This document shows, in pieces, positions 9,423 through 17,971 of a DNA stretch of 47,277 nucleotides (positions are counted from its first letter, which is position 1; each line of letters begins with the position of its first letter). The notes below the pieces were generated by a model that worked only from the letters and a program-made list of their open reading frames with translations, was not told the DNA's origin and did not search any database. Source of the stretch: Verrucomicrobiota bacterium (lineage in GTDB: Bacteria; Verrucomicrobiota; Verrucomicrobiia; Chthoniobacterales; Terrimicrobiaceae); contig JAPLTG010000016.1 of the NCBI GenBank assembly GCA_026398255.1, forward strand, positions 1 through 47,277, written 5' to 3'. Both the position numbers and the translations under genes were made by a program.

Positions 9423-10001
9423 TTAGTTCGCTTTTTTGGGAGCGACGGTGTCGGCAGCTTTCTTGCCGGCTTCGACAGCGGCGCTTCCGGCGGTCTTGGC
9501 AGCGCCTTCGGTGGTTTTGACGGCACCCTTCACGGCACCAGCGCCGGTGACGGTGGTGTCGGCGGCGGCTCCGAGAGCGGTTTCGGTCGCGTCGGCAGCC
9601 GTCTTGAGCGTTCCACCCACGGCCGCACCGGTTGTTTTGAGAGCGCCCTCGGCGGCGGTTTCAACTGCTTTGGTCGCGCCTTTGATTGGGTTCTTGTTGA
9701 TAGCAGCCTTGCCAGTATCGACAACCGTCTCGCCAGCGGTCTTCGCGGTGTTGACGACGGTTCCCACGGCGGCGCCCGCCGTGGCAGCCGTTCCTACAGC
9801 GGCATTGGCTGTGGTGGTTGCGGCGTTTTTCGCGGTGCCTTTGACGGCGTTTGTGGCGTCTTTGCCCGTGGCTTTGGCGGCTTCAGCTGTCTTGCTCTGC
9901 GCGGCAGGAGCCGGGCAGGATTCGGGTTTGGATTTCGTCGTTCCAGCTTGCGCGGAAAGGGCGATGGCGGAGGCGGTGAGGGTGGTCAGGAGTTTTTTCA
10001 T
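9423..10001 (-). CDS. secreted Ala/Thr/Lys-rich low-complexity protein (LEA-like)
   Basis: A 192-residue protein with a Sec signal peptide (MKKLLTTLTASAIALSAQA, cleavage likely after AQA). The mature part is built almost only of Ala, Thr, Lys, Gly, Val, Glu, Asp and Asn in runs such as AEAAKATGKDATNAVKGTA and TAKTAGETVVDTGKAA, an irregular 11-residue-like pattern of amphipathic helix as in LEA proteins or apolipoproteins. It has no aromatic residue and no Arg after the signal peptide, and a single Cys early (PESCPAP). The start at 10001 fits the signal peptide; an upstream ATG at 10055 would bury it. No enzymatic role is visible; a periplasmic protective or structural role is a guess. Confidence 0.75.
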   Translation of the reverse strand: MKKLLTTLTASAIALSAQAGTTKSKPESCPAPAAQSKTAEAAKATGKDATNAVKGTAKNAATTTANAAVGTAATAGAAVGTVVNTAKTAGETVVDTGKAAINKNPIKGATKAVETAAEGALKTTGAAVGGTLKTAADATETALGAAADTTVTGAGAVKGAVKTTEGAAKTAGSAAVEAGKKAADTVAPKKAN

Positions 10002-10080
10002 ATGGGAATTAAGGACTGAGCCGCCAATGCCATAAAATCCGTGCGTGTGTGTCAACGAGGATTACGCAAAAAATCGCGGT

Positions 10081-10803
10081 GTGAACTGGGACCTAATTCA
10101 ACTCGCGGAAACCGCTTCGACGAATGACATCTGCCGCGCCATGCCGCCGTGGACGGCCGTGCGGGCCGATTCGCAAACGAGCGGTCGCGGGCGTTTCGGC
10201 CGCGCGTTCGTTTCGCAAAAAGGCGGGCTTTGGCTTTCAGCCTCTCTCCCGGCAACCGGTCCCGCCGAGGTTTGGGCCGGCTTTTCGCTTCGGGTGGGCG
10301 CCTCGCTCCTTGCGCATTTAAAATCCATCGGCCTCGCCGCCGCTCGCCTTCGCTGGCCAAACGACATCCTGTGTGGATCCCGTAAACTCGCCGGGCTGCT
10401 CATCGAACAACCCGCCTCCGGCCAACTCATCGTCGGCTTCGGCATGAATGTCCTCAACGAGCCGTGGATCGTTTCGCCAGAACTGCGCGACACGGCCACA
10501 CGCTTGGCCGACTGGATTTCGCCCGTGCAGGATATGGAAACTCTCACCGCTGGAATTCTTGGCGCCCTCGCCGAGGCCCATATCCAAATGCTCTCCACCG
10601 GAATGCGCGCCGCGATTGAAGAACTCAACGCCCACTGGACCGATCCCATGCCCGTCGAAATCTCTCTCTCTGGCGGAGGAACGGTGAGGGGTTCCTTTCT
10701 AGGCCTCGCCCCGAACGGCCACTTGCAACTTCTCGATTACACAGGCTCGATTTTCCTGGTCGAACACCCAACCGTCGAGCGCCTCCGCGAGCTCGAGGGC
10801 TGA
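10081..10803 (+). CDS. birA: biotin--[acetyl-CoA-carboxylase] ligase, short form
   Basis: Attaches biotin to the biotin carboxyl carrier protein. Motifs are TASTND at the N-terminus, QTSGRGRFGRAF (biotinyl-AMP loop), KGGLWLS, RLRWPNDI and SRKLAGLLIE, then a C-terminal SH3-like part (GTVRGSFLGLAPNGHLQLL). The N-terminal HTH of the E. coli repressor form is absent, so it should not regulate transcription. The GTG at 10081 gives MNWDLIQLAETASTND, a usual opening; an in-frame GTG at 10045 would add 12 residues. It is divergent from the secreted protein gene. Confidence 0.88.
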   Translation: MNWDLIQLAETASTNDICRAMPPWTAVRADSQTSGRGRFGRAFVSQKGGLWLSASLPATGPAEVWAGFSLRVGASLLAHLKSIGLAAARLRWPNDILCGSRKLAGLLIEQPASGQLIVGFGMNVLNEPWIVSPELRDTATRLADWISPVQDMETLTAGILGALAEAHIQMLSTGMRAAIEELNAHWTDPMPVEISLSGGGTVRGSFLGLAPNGHLQLLDYTGSIFLVEHPTVERLRELEG

Positions 10804-10856
10804 ACAGATCAAAATTTTGGACAAACGCCCTGGCAACTTCTACCAATACCCGCCGC

Positions 10857-11144
10857 ATGAGCAGTCCCAATCTTGATGTCCGCGATGTGGCCCGGCTGGC
10901 CCGCATCGAACTCACCGACGAAGAGGTCGCCACCTTCCAATCCCAGCTCGGCAAGGTGCTGGAATATGTCGAGCAGCTGAAGTCGCTCGATGTTTCCGCC
11001 GTCGAGCCGACCGCCCACGCGAACCCCATCTTCAATGTCTTCCGCGAGGATATGGCGAAGCCTGGCCTGGACCGCCAAGCCGCACTCGCTAACGCGCCGC
11101 ACTCGGCCAACAACCTTGTCGTCGTGACCAAAGTCATCGAATAA
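10857..11144 (+). CDS. gatC: Asp-tRNA(Asn)/Glu-tRNA(Gln) amidotransferase subunit C
   Basis: A 95-residue GatC, the small subunit that stabilises GatA in the GatCAB complex, which converts Glu-tRNA(Gln) or Asp-tRNA(Asn) to the amides. It shows the family pattern DVARLARIELTDEE near the start, VEQLKSLDVSAVEPTAHAN in the middle and the FREDMAKPGLDR tail. The stop is one base before the gatA ATG, so the two form a unit. Confidence 0.93.
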   Translation: MSSPNLDVRDVARLARIELTDEEVATFQSQLGKVLEYVEQLKSLDVSAVEPTAHANPIFNVFREDMAKPGLDRQAALANAPHSANNLVVVTKVIE

Positions 11145-11145
11145 C

Positions 11146-12606
11146 ATGAGCGATCTCACCACCCTTTCCATTTCCAAACTCCAAGCCGGCTTCCGCCAAG
11201 GCGACTTCACGCCCGTCGATGCCGTCCGCGCCCTCGAGGAGAAAATCACAAAAGTCGATCCCGCGATCGGCGCCTACCTCTCCCGCGATGTTCAGAGCGC
11301 TCTCGCGGCGGCCGAAAAAGCCGACATCTCACTTCCCCTCGGCGGCGTGCCGATCGGTATCAAAGATGCCATCAATGTCGTCGGCGAACCCTGCACTTGC
11401 GCCTCGAAAATCCTCGCCGGCTTCCGCTCGCCCTACGACGCCACCGTGATCGCCAAGCTCCGCGCGGCAGGCGCAATTCCGTTTGGCCGGCTGAACATGG
11501 ACGAGTTCGCGATGGGTTCCTCGACCGAGAATTCCGCCTATCAAAAAACCCGCAATCCTTGGGACACCTCCCGCATCCCCGGTGGCTCCAGCGGCGGCTC
11601 GGCGGCCTCTGTGGCGGCTTGCGAGGCCTTCGCCACCCTCGGCAGCGACACCGGCGGCTCGATCCGCCAACCCGCTTCGCTCTGCGGCGTCGTGGGCCTC
11701 AAGCCCAGCTACGGCCGTGTCTCGCGCTACGGTCTCGTGGCCTTTGCCTCCTCGCTCGACCAGATCGGCCCCATCGGCCGCAGCACGCGCGATTGCGCTG
11801 CGATTCTCAACGCCATTTCCGGTAAAGACCCGCACGACTCCACCTCGCTTGATGTCCCGTCCGAGGATTTCACCGCGAATCTCGGCCGTGACCTGAAAGG
11901 CGTGAAGCTCGGCATCCCCGCCGAGTATTTCGTCGATGGCATGGACCAGCGCGTCCGCGAAAAAGTCGAGTCCGCCATCAAGCTCTGCGAACAGCTCGGG
12001 GCCGAACTCATCCCCGTCTCGCTGCCCCACACGCAATACGCGGTCGGAGTTTACTACATCATCGCCACCGCCGAGGCCTCTGCGAACCTCGCCCGCTTCG
12101 ACGGCGTGCGCTACGGCCACCGCGCCAAAAACCCCCGCGACCTGCTCGACCACTACATGCGCACCCGCGAGGAGGGTTTCGGCAGCGAGGTGAAACGCCG
12201 CATCATCCTCGGCACCTATGTGCTCTCCAGCGGTTACTACGACGCCTACTACCTCCGCGCCCAAAAAGTCCGCACTCTCATCCGGCAGGATTTCGCCAAG
12301 GCCTTCGAAAAAGTGGATGCCATCATCTGCCCGACCTCGCCCGATCTGGCCTTCAAAATCGGCGAGCGCGTGGACGACCCGCTCCGCATGTATCTGGCCG
12401 ACATTTTCACCATCGCCACGAACCTCGCCGGCATCTGCGGCATCAGCGTCCCCTGTGGATTGGTAGAAGAAGAAGGCAAAAAACTCCCCGTCGGCCTGCA
12501 ATTCCTTGGCAAAGCGATGGACGAAACCCGCCTCCTCGGTATCGCCGACGCCTTCGAACGCACCGGCTCCCAACAAGTCCTCACCGCCCTCCCCAATACA
12601 TTATGA
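11146..12606 (+). CDS. gatA: Asp-tRNA(Asn)/Glu-tRNA(Gln) amidotransferase subunit A
   Basis: A 486-residue amidase-signature protein that releases ammonia from glutamine for GatCAB. The Ser-cisSer-Lys triad is visible: Lys in GGVPIGIKDAIN, the Ser pair in GGSSGGSAASVAA and GSDTGGSIRQPA. The C-terminus (PVGLQFLGKAMDE) is typical. It follows gatC by one base. gatB, often the next gene, is not in the window; a GxxExxY gene occupies that position. Confidence 0.95.
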   Translation: MSDLTTLSISKLQAGFRQGDFTPVDAVRALEEKITKVDPAIGAYLSRDVQSALAAAEKADISLPLGGVPIGIKDAINVVGEPCTCASKILAGFRSPYDATVIAKLRAAGAIPFGRLNMDEFAMGSSTENSAYQKTRNPWDTSRIPGGSSGGSAASVAACEAFATLGSDTGGSIRQPASLCGVVGLKPSYGRVSRYGLVAFASSLDQIGPIGRSTRDCAAILNAISGKDPHDSTSLDVPSEDFTANLGRDLKGVKLGIPAEYFVDGMDQRVREKVESAIKLCEQLGAELIPVSLPHTQYAVGVYYIIATAEASANLARFDGVRYGHRAKNPRDLLDHYMRTREEGFGSEVKRRIILGTYVLSSGYYDAYYLRAQKVRTLIRQDFAKAFEKVDAIICPTSPDLAFKIGERVDDPLRMYLADIFTIATNLAGICGISVPCGLVEEEGKKLPVGLQFLGKAMDETRLLGIADAFERTGSQQVLTALPNTL

Positions 12607-12610
12607 AATG

Positions 12611-13197
12611 TTAACCACAGCCGACCGAAGGGAGACAGACTGCCGCAGGCAGCCCCTCTGGGGCGAGCAATGCGAGTCAAAGGACACAATCGAGCACCGT
12701 GGCAGGTGCGAGATGGAGCAACCGCAGGTTGGCCCGGAGGGCGAGGGAGCGGGAGCGACTGAGTCAAAGAGCACGGAGGTGTTTGAAAACAACTCTCTGA
12801 CGGACGCCATCATTGGCGCGGCCATCACCGTGCACCGCGAACTCGGACCCGGCCTGCTTGAGTCAGTCTACGAAAAGTGCCTCGCCTTGGAGCTAACCAA
12901 GTCAGGCCTTCAAACCACCTCTCAAAAAGAAATCCCACTCACCTACAAAGGTCTCGCCCTCGAAAGTGGATTCCGCGCCGATCTGATCATCGAAAACAAA
13001 GTCCTTGTTGAGCTAAAATCCGTCGACCAAATCCTCCCCGTCGACACCGCCCAAGTCCTCACTTACCTGAAACTCTCCAACCTCCGCACCGGCCTCCTCA
13101 TCAATTTCAATGTCCAACTCCTAAAAAACGGCATCAAACGCCTTTCCCTATGAAAACTCTTCTTCCCCTCCGTGTTCTCCGTGTCCTCCGTGGTTAA
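12611..13197. repeat. repeat-bounded segment carrying the GxxExxY gene
   Basis: The segment opens with TTAACCAC (12611-12618), just after the gatA stop, and closes with its inverse GTGGTTAA (13190-13197), just before purL. Before the right end lie three tandem 9-mers of the form CTCCGTGNN (13168-13194); a partial inverted counterpart GCACGGAGGT is at 12771-12780. The left leader also folds into two hairpins, CTGCC/GGCAG (12640-12652) and GCCCC/GGGGC (12652-12664). I recall such CACGGAGG strings around GxxExxY genes in other genomes. Whether this is a mobile unit is inference. Confidence 0.5.
12713..13153 (+). CDS. GxxExxY protein (PD-(D/E)XK nuclease superfamily-like)
   Basis: A protein of about 146 residues of the GxxExxY family. 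The name-giving motif is GPGLLESVYEKCL, followed by FRADLIIENKVLVELKSVD, which has the D...ExK spacing of PD-(D/E)XK nucleases, and the conserved tail LLINFNVQLLKNGIKR. The biological role of the family is unknown. The same frame stays open back to 12506, with ATGs at 12608 and 12713; the stretch before 12713 is repeat-like and hairpin-rich, so I prefer 12713, but 12608 (two bases after the gatA stop) is possible. Confidence 0.8.
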   Translation: MEQPQVGPEGEGAGATESKSTEVFENNSLTDAIIGAAITVHRELGPGLLESVYEKCLALELTKSGLQTTSQKEIPLTYKGLALESGFRADLIIENKVLVELKSVDQILPVDTAQVLTYLKLSNLRTGLLINFNVQLLKNGIKRLSL

Positions 13198-13210
13198 AAA
13201 TTCTTCCAAT

Positions 13211-15430
13211 ATGTCCGCCATCACACCCGAAATCATCTCCAAACACGGCATCACGCCCGACGAATACGAACGCATCAAATCCATCCTCGGACGCGAACCC
13301 AACCTCACCGAACTCGGCGTTTTCTCCGTCATGTGGAGTGAGCATTGCTCCTACAAAAATTCGAAGCTCGAGCTGAAAAAATTCCCCGTCACCGGCCCAC
13401 GCGTGCTCGTGAAGGCGGGTGAGGAAAATGCCGGCGTCATCGACATCGGCGACGGCTGGGCCATCGCGTTCAAGATGGAGAGCCACAACCACCCGAGCGC
13501 CATCGAGCCATTCCAAGGCGCGGCCACAGGCGTCGGCGGCATCATCCGCGACATCTTCACCATGGGTGCAAGACCTGTGTTCTCGATGAATTCCCTGCGC
13601 TTCGGCGACATCCGCGGTGACTCCCAACAATCCGCCACGAACCGCCGCCTCTTCGCAGGCGTGGTGAATGGCATCGCTCACTACGGAAATTGCATCGGCA
13701 TTCCGACCATCGGCGGCGAGGTGTATTTCGACGACAGCTACTCGGGAAATCCGCTCGTCAATGTCTTCTGCCTCGGTATCCTCAAGCACGAGCAAATCGC
13801 CCGCGGAGCCGCCAAGGGCGTGGGCAACCCCGTTTTCTATGTCGGAGCCGAAACCGGCCGTGACGGCCTCGCCGGCGCCGCCTTCGCTTCCCGCGAACTC
13901 ACCGAGGAATCCAAGGAAGACCGCCCCGCCGTGCAAGTCGGCGACCCCTTCCGCGAAAAACTCCTTCTCGAAGCCTGCCTCGAACTCCTCGCCAGCGGTT
14001 GCGTCGCGGGCATCCAAGACATGGGCGCAGCAGGCCTCACCTGTTCGACCTGCGAAACCGCCAGCCGTGGCGGCACAGGTGTTGAAATCGATGTCAACCT
14101 CGTGCCAAAACGCGAGACCGGCATGACGCCCTACGAGATCCTGCTCTCCGAGTCCCAGGAACGCATGCTCGTCATCGTCAAAAAAGGCGAGGAAGATAAA
14201 GTCCGCGCCATCTTTGAAAAATGGGATCTCCCCTACGCCCATGTCGGCGTGGTCAATGACGACGGCATGATGCGCGTTCGCGAGGGCGACGAAATCGCCG
14301 TCGAAATCCCCGCTCGCCAACTCGCCGACGAAGCCCCGCTCTACTCCCGCGAAGCCGCTCCGAAAAAAGCTCCCGAGCCCCTCGACCTCGCCAGCGTGCC
14401 TGAAGCCGACCCGCTCACCGCACTCGAAACCCTTCTCGCCCATCCGAGCATCGCTTCGAAGCAATGGGTCTGGCAGCAATACGACCACATGGTCCGCCTC
14501 GGCGCCACCGTCCTGCCTGGCTCGGATGCCGCCGTCTTTATCGTCCGCGAGGCCAATAAAATCCTCGCCGCATCCACCGATTGCAACGCGATCTACTGCA
14601 AGCAAGACCCCCGCGAAGGCGGCCGTATCGCCGTCGCCGAAGCCGCGCGCAACATCGCCTGCACCGGCGCAACCCCGCTCGCCGTCACGGACAACCTGAA
14701 TTTCGGAAATCCCCACAAACCCGAGAATTTCCTCCAACTCCGCGAAGCCATCGAAGGCCTCGCCGAAGCCTGCCGCGCGTTCGACACACCCGTCACCGGC
14801 GGCAATGTGAGCCTCTACAACGAATCCCCCGCCGGAGCCATCGACCCCACGCCCACCGTCGGCATGGTCGGCCTCGTTGAAAAACCCGAGCACATCACCA
14901 CCCAAGCCTTCAAAGCTGCGGGTGACATCATCCTCCTCATCGGCGAACCCGGCAGCGAACTCGGCGCGTCCCACTACCTCCTCGCCGTCCACGGCCGCAA
15001 AGCCGGCGCCCCGCCGCAACTCGACTACGCCAAGGAACTCGCCGTCCAAAACGCCGTCCGCGACCTCATCCGCAAAGGCCTCGTCAAAAGTGCCCACGAC
15101 TGCTCCGAAGGCGGCCTCGCCGTCAACCTCGCCGAATCCTGCCTGAGCGGAAACCTCGGAGCCAAAACCGAAATCCCCGGCACCCGCGCCGATGTCGTGC
15201 TCTTCAACGAGTCACAATCCCGCATCGTCATCACCTTCGCCCCGCGCCACGCCAGCGAAATCCTCGACCTCCTCAAATCCCGAAGCGTGCCCCACACCCG
15301 CCTCGGCGAAGTCGTTAAAGACCCCACCCTCACCATCGAAGCCACCGGCAAAACCTTCGCCTGGCCAATGGAAAAACTCCGCACCCCATTCGAAAAAACC
15401 ATCCCGTCGCTCATGAGTTGGGAGAAGTGA
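13211..15430 (+). CDS. purL: phosphoribosylformylglycinamidine synthase subunit PurL
   Basis: Makes FGAM from FGAR, ATP and glutamine-derived ammonia in purine synthesis. At 739 residues it is the small PurL type that needs separate PurS and PurQ, neither of which is in the window. Recognisable blocks are [12 protein letters not shown] near the N-terminus, [22 protein letters not shown] (metal/ATP site), [11 protein letters not shown], and in the second half [13 protein letters not shown] and [12 protein letters not shown]. The ATG at 13211 starts [15 protein letters not shown]; the frame is open upstream only through the CTCCGTG repeat, which I do not count as coding. Confidence 0.95.
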   Translation: MSAITPEIISKHGITPDEYERIKSILGREPNLTELGVFSVMWSEHCSYKNSKLELKKFPVTGPRVLVKAGEENAGVIDIGDGWAIAFKMESHNHPSAIEPFQGAATGVGGIIRDIFTMGARPVFSMNSLRFGDIRGDSQQSATNRRLFAGVVNGIAHYGNCIGIPTIGGEVYFDDSYSGNPLVNVFCLGILKHEQIARGAAKGVGNPVFYVGAETGRDGLAGAAFASRELTEESKEDRPAVQVGDPFREKLLLEACLELLASGCVAGIQDMGAAGLTCSTCETASRGGTGVEIDVNLVPKRETGMTPYEILLSESQERMLVIVKKGEEDKVRAIFEKWDLPYAHVGVVNDDGMMRVREGDEIAVEIPARQLADEAPLYSREAAPKKAPEPLDLASVPEADPLTALETLLAHPSIASKQWVWQQYDHMVRLGATVLPGSDAAVFIVREANKILAASTDCNAIYCKQDPREGGRIAVAEAARNIACTGATPLAVTDNLNFGNPHKPENFLQLREAIEGLAEACRAFDTPVTGGNVSLYNESPAGAIDPTPTVGMVGLVEKPEHITTQAFKAAGDIILLIGEPGSELGASHYLLAVHGRKAGAPPQLDYAKELAVQNAVRDLIRKGLVKSAHDCSEGGLAVNLAESCLSGNLGAKTEIPGTRADVVLFNESQSRIVITFAPRHASEILDLLKSRSVPHTRLGEVVKDPTLTIEATGKTFAWPMEKLRTPFEKTIPSLMSWEK

Positions 15431-15439
15431 TATGCACCA

Positions 15440-15718
15440 ATGATTCTCTCCTTTTCGGATAAAGACACTGAAGAACTTTTTCGCACGGAGAGTAATCGTC
15501 GTTTCTCGCAAATCTCAAGGGTCGCCACCCGCAAACTTACGGCGCTGGATGCCGCAGATCAGATCGAGGACATGGCGGTCCCGCCCGGCAACCGCCTTGA
15601 GCCTCTGCGCGGAAAGGGTGCTGGTTGGCACTCGATTCGGATCAACGACCAATGGAGGATTGTCTTTCAATGGACCGCCAATGGTCCTTCTGAGGTCGGC
15701 ATTGTGGACTACCATTGA
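15440..15718 (+). CDS. higB: HigB-type toxin of the RelE/ParE superfamily
   Basis: A 92-residue toxin-like protein ending in the family pattern GAGWHSIRINDQWRIVFQW...EVGIVDYH, as in HigB/PF05015 mRNA interferases that cut ribosome-bound mRNA. The N-terminal FSDKDTEELFRTESNRRF is also typical. It begins 9 bp after the purL stop and is followed by its antitoxin gene, toxin first, the usual order for higBA. All expected blocks are present, so it looks functional. Confidence 0.88.
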   Translation: MILSFSDKDTEELFRTESNRRFSQISRVATRKLTALDAADQIEDMAVPPGNRLEPLRGKGAGWHSIRINDQWRIVFQWTANGPSEVGIVDYH

Positions 15719-15725
15719 CACCAAT

Positions 15726-15739
15726 CTATAACGCTATAG
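15726..15739. promoter_or_regulatory. possible HigA operator in the higB-higA gap
   Basis: An inverted repeat CTATA (15726-15730) and TATAG (15735-15739) with a 4-bp spacer sits in the short gap before higA, in an AT-rich stretch. HigA proteins bind palindromes and repress their own operon, but operators normally lie upstream of higB, where I see no such palindrome. Low certainty. Confidence 0.35.
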
Positions 15740-15749
15740 GATATAAACC

Positions 15750-16046
15750 ATGAAGACAGCTATCACTCCCGGTGAAATTCTGCTCAAAGACTATCTCGTG
15801 CCCATGGGCATTTCCCAAAACGCGCTCGCACGAGCCCTTGGCATCAGTCCGCGAAGCATCAACGAAATCGTCCTAGGCCGCCGCAGCATTACACCGGAAA
15901 TGTCGCTTAAACTCGGCAAGTTTTTCAAACAAAGCGCCCAATTCTGGTTCAACATTCAAACCACCTGCGATTTCCGCCAATTGCTCAAAAAAGAAAAGCA
16001 AATCACTGCGACGGTAATCAAGGACTACACCGAGTTGGCGGCTTGA
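15750..16046 (+). CDS. higA: HigA-type antitoxin, XRE family
   Basis: A 98-residue antitoxin with the opening [25 protein letters not shown] and the [24 protein letters not shown], then [16 protein letters not shown], all standard for HigA (TIGR02607). It neutralises HigB and represses the operon. It lies 31 bp after higB. Its first 20 codons are echoed in two truncated copies at 18301 and 18612. Confidence 0.9.
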   Translation: MKTAITPGEILLKDYLVPMGISQNALARALGISPRSINEIVLGRRSITPEMSLKLGKFFKQSAQFWFNIQTTCDFRQLLKKEKQITATVIKDYTELAA

Positions 16047-16052
16047 GACTTA

Positions 16053-17183
16053 ATGCCTAGAGGCAAAATAGTTGATGAAACTGGGAATATTTATGGAAAG
16101 CTTGTAGTTTTAAATCGCGGCCCAAATCAGCCCCAGAAGGAAGGCACCTCAAGAGCTCAATGGTGGTGCGAGTGCTCATGCAAACGAGCATGTGTTTTAG
16201 TTCTTGGCAAACAGCTTCGGGTCGGGAAAACCCGCAGTTGTGGCTGTATAAGAAAAGATTCAGCGAGACACAGAACGCGAATTAATTCTAGATTTTGCCA
16301 TACTAAAAATCAGGGGCGAAAAATGCAGGGCTCTATGCCAGATGAAGTTGGATCAGCATACGGAATGTTACATGTCCTAAAAAGGGGGCCCGATAAAATT
16401 TTCCCTTCTGGCGGTAGGCATGCAGCATGGTGGTGTAAATGTGAATGCGGCAACCCCAATCTTATACTTAAGACAGGTAATTGGTTAAGAAGAACAAAAA
16501 GCTCAAGGCACTGCGGGTGTCAGCATAAAAAAATTCGAGAAAAAGCTTATAACCAATCAAATTCCGTTAATCAAAGAATTGAAAAACACAAGAAAAAGCT
16601 CGCTATTTTCGGTAAGGCTGAACTATTTGGAGATTATTTAGGTGACCGAGTAAAAACAAAATACAGATGCTTGATACATGATCAGGTTCATTTTGGAATT
16701 CCTACAAACATGGGAAGAGGTAGGGGGTTGCCTTGCTGTAAAAGAGACATTGGTTGGGATAGTTTAGAAGCTGTAATTGACGGTTCATTTAGAGCTCCAA
16801 ATCAAACATGTTTGCTTTATTTATTTAAATTAAGTCGCTTCCCATCGCTAATAAAATTAGGTATCGCCAGCCATATTGACCGGCGTCCAGACGAAGAATA
16901 TGGGGACTTAATTAGAACTTGGACATTCAGCAATAGAGTAGATGCTGCTCTTGTTGAAATTTCTATAAAACAATACACTATAAAATATTCTGTAGTTCCA
17001 GATAATTTGATTAACTGGGCGGGAAGAACTGAGATAAGAAGAATCGATCCAAACATACTTGTAATACGTGTGCAATTATTGGCTGAGGAGTTATCAAAGT
17101 TAGGCAGGTGGAGGTTTGCCTTGAAATACATCTCGATGAGTAATAAACACCGATCAATGGTGGAGAATCTGATGCAAAATTAA
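16053..17183 (+). CDS. GIY-YIG nuclease-like protein with tandem zinc-ribbon repeats
   Basis: A 376-residue protein in visibly AT-rich DNA unlike its neighbours. Two repeats share a Y-G-x-L-x-V-L-x-R-G-P lead, WWC-x-C-x-C (39-43 and 128-132) and a closing CGC (63-65 and 154-156). A third zinc-binding-like segment holds YRCLIHD (Cys206) and CC (228-229). The C-terminal part matches the GIY-YIG layout: LYLF (255-258), IKLG (267-270), Arg277/278, Glu302 and a WAGRTE block (322-327). This combination occurs in phage and mobile-intron-type endonucleases, so it is probably a DNA endonuclease inserted next to higBA. It starts 6 bp after higA. The target is unknown. Confidence 0.68.
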   Translation: MPRGKIVDETGNIYGKLVVLNRGPNQPQKEGTSRAQWWCECSCKRACVLVLGKQLRVGKTRSCGCIRKDSARHRTRINSRFCHTKNQGRKMQGSMPDEVGSAYGMLHVLKRGPDKIFPSGGRHAAWWCKCECGNPNLILKTGNWLRRTKSSRHCGCQHKKIREKAYNQSNSVNQRIEKHKKKLAIFGKAELFGDYLGDRVKTKYRCLIHDQVHFGIPTNMGRGRGLPCCKRDIGWDSLEAVIDGSFRAPNQTCLLYLFKLSRFPSLIKLGIASHIDRRPDEEYGDLIRTWTFSNRVDAALVEISIKQYTIKYSVVPDNLINWAGRTEIRRIDPNILVIRVQLLAEELSKLGRWRFALKYISMSNKHRSMVENLMQN

Positions 17184-17607
17184 AGTCCACTAAGGCAATG
17201 CTTTGAAAAATTTTAGTTAACTCAAATTTAAAAATCATTCAGTTTAGCGGGGTTCAGCAGGTGTCTTATCGCCGGAAAATGAAAAGAAAAGGAGGGCCCG
17301 TCCCGCGTTTTATCGTATTTTTAGAAACACGAAAAGTTTCAACTGCAAAAACTCATTCCTGATAAGCGGATTTCATTTTTACTTACAAAACTTTCCCTAT
17401 TGCTTGTTTACTGGCTTGCCAAAACATCTATTGAGACGTGAAAAGACATCATTCCCACATATTAACATATTTTCAATATGCCAACGGGGACATTTGTGCT
17501 CCGGACGCAAAGCGAAGTCACATGAGCAGCTGGCTCCGCTTTTCCACTTTGCGAGTGCCGCTTGGAGGGCGGATGGGTAGCGGCTTCTTGACTTTGTTTC
17601 ATTTTAA
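17184..17607. other. AT-rich gene-free stretch in the island
   Basis: No gene is visible between the GIY-YIG-like gene and the toxin remnant. The first 280 bases are AT-rich like the nuclease gene, then the base composition returns toward the genome average near 17480. It holds copy C of the transposase-leader-like repeat (17449-17480). The shift in composition probably marks the edge of a separate insertion. Confidence 0.45.
17449..17480 (+). repeat. transposase-leader-like repeat, copy C (diverged)
   Basis: TCATTCCCACATATTAACAT followed by ATTTTCAATATG aligns with copies A and B through CCCACAtATT-ACATATTT-cAA, again with an ATG just after (17478-17480). It is more diverged and lacks the GGGG lead. 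It sits upstream of the broken toxin gene. Confidence 0.42.
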
Positions 17608-17971
17608 AGCAACATAGGCATCAAGCTTATCAACGAATTCTTCAAGTCTGCGGAAGGGAAATCCCCGGTAGCGGATTATCTGGATGAACTGGATGCCAAG
17701 CAAGGCGGCGAAGGTGCTTTGGACTCTCTCGGCGATCAAGCTGACTCACCCAGCGCCTTCCGTTTACCTGAAAAAGATGGTGGCAACGGACGATCTTTGG
17801 GAGGTGCGCGTGATCTTCGCCGGAAACATATTCCGCCTGCTGGGCTGGATGGAAGGCGCGGACAAATTGGTCTTGGCGCACGGCTTCACCAAAAAGACCG
17901 TGAAGACCCCGCTGCAGGAGATCCAAATAACCGAAACCCGAAAGAAAATTTATGAAGACAAAGAAACCTGA
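17608..17971 (+). pseudogene. frameshifted Gp49-like/RelE-family toxin
   Basis: Two frames together give a phage Gp49-like (PF05973) toxin. Frame one reads IKLINEFFKSAEGKSPVADYLDELDAKQ (split here: it ends near 17703), and the next frame continues AAKVLWTLSAIK...VATDDLWEVRVIFAGNIFRLLG...KKTVKTPLQEI to a TGA at 17969-17971. One extra G in the GG at 17704-17705 explains the shift. The first frame has a stop at 17605 and no start codon after it, so the N-terminus is lost as well. A shorter ORF from ATG 17684 would lack the N-terminal helix. It overlaps the antitoxin start by 20 bases, the usual toxin-antitoxin arrangement. Confidence 0.75.

Noticed and set aside
13148-15097. A 649-codon open frame on minus opposite purL
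   Set aside because: It is the antisense shadow of purL, with Asp/Gly/Val-rich sequence and no recognisable motif.
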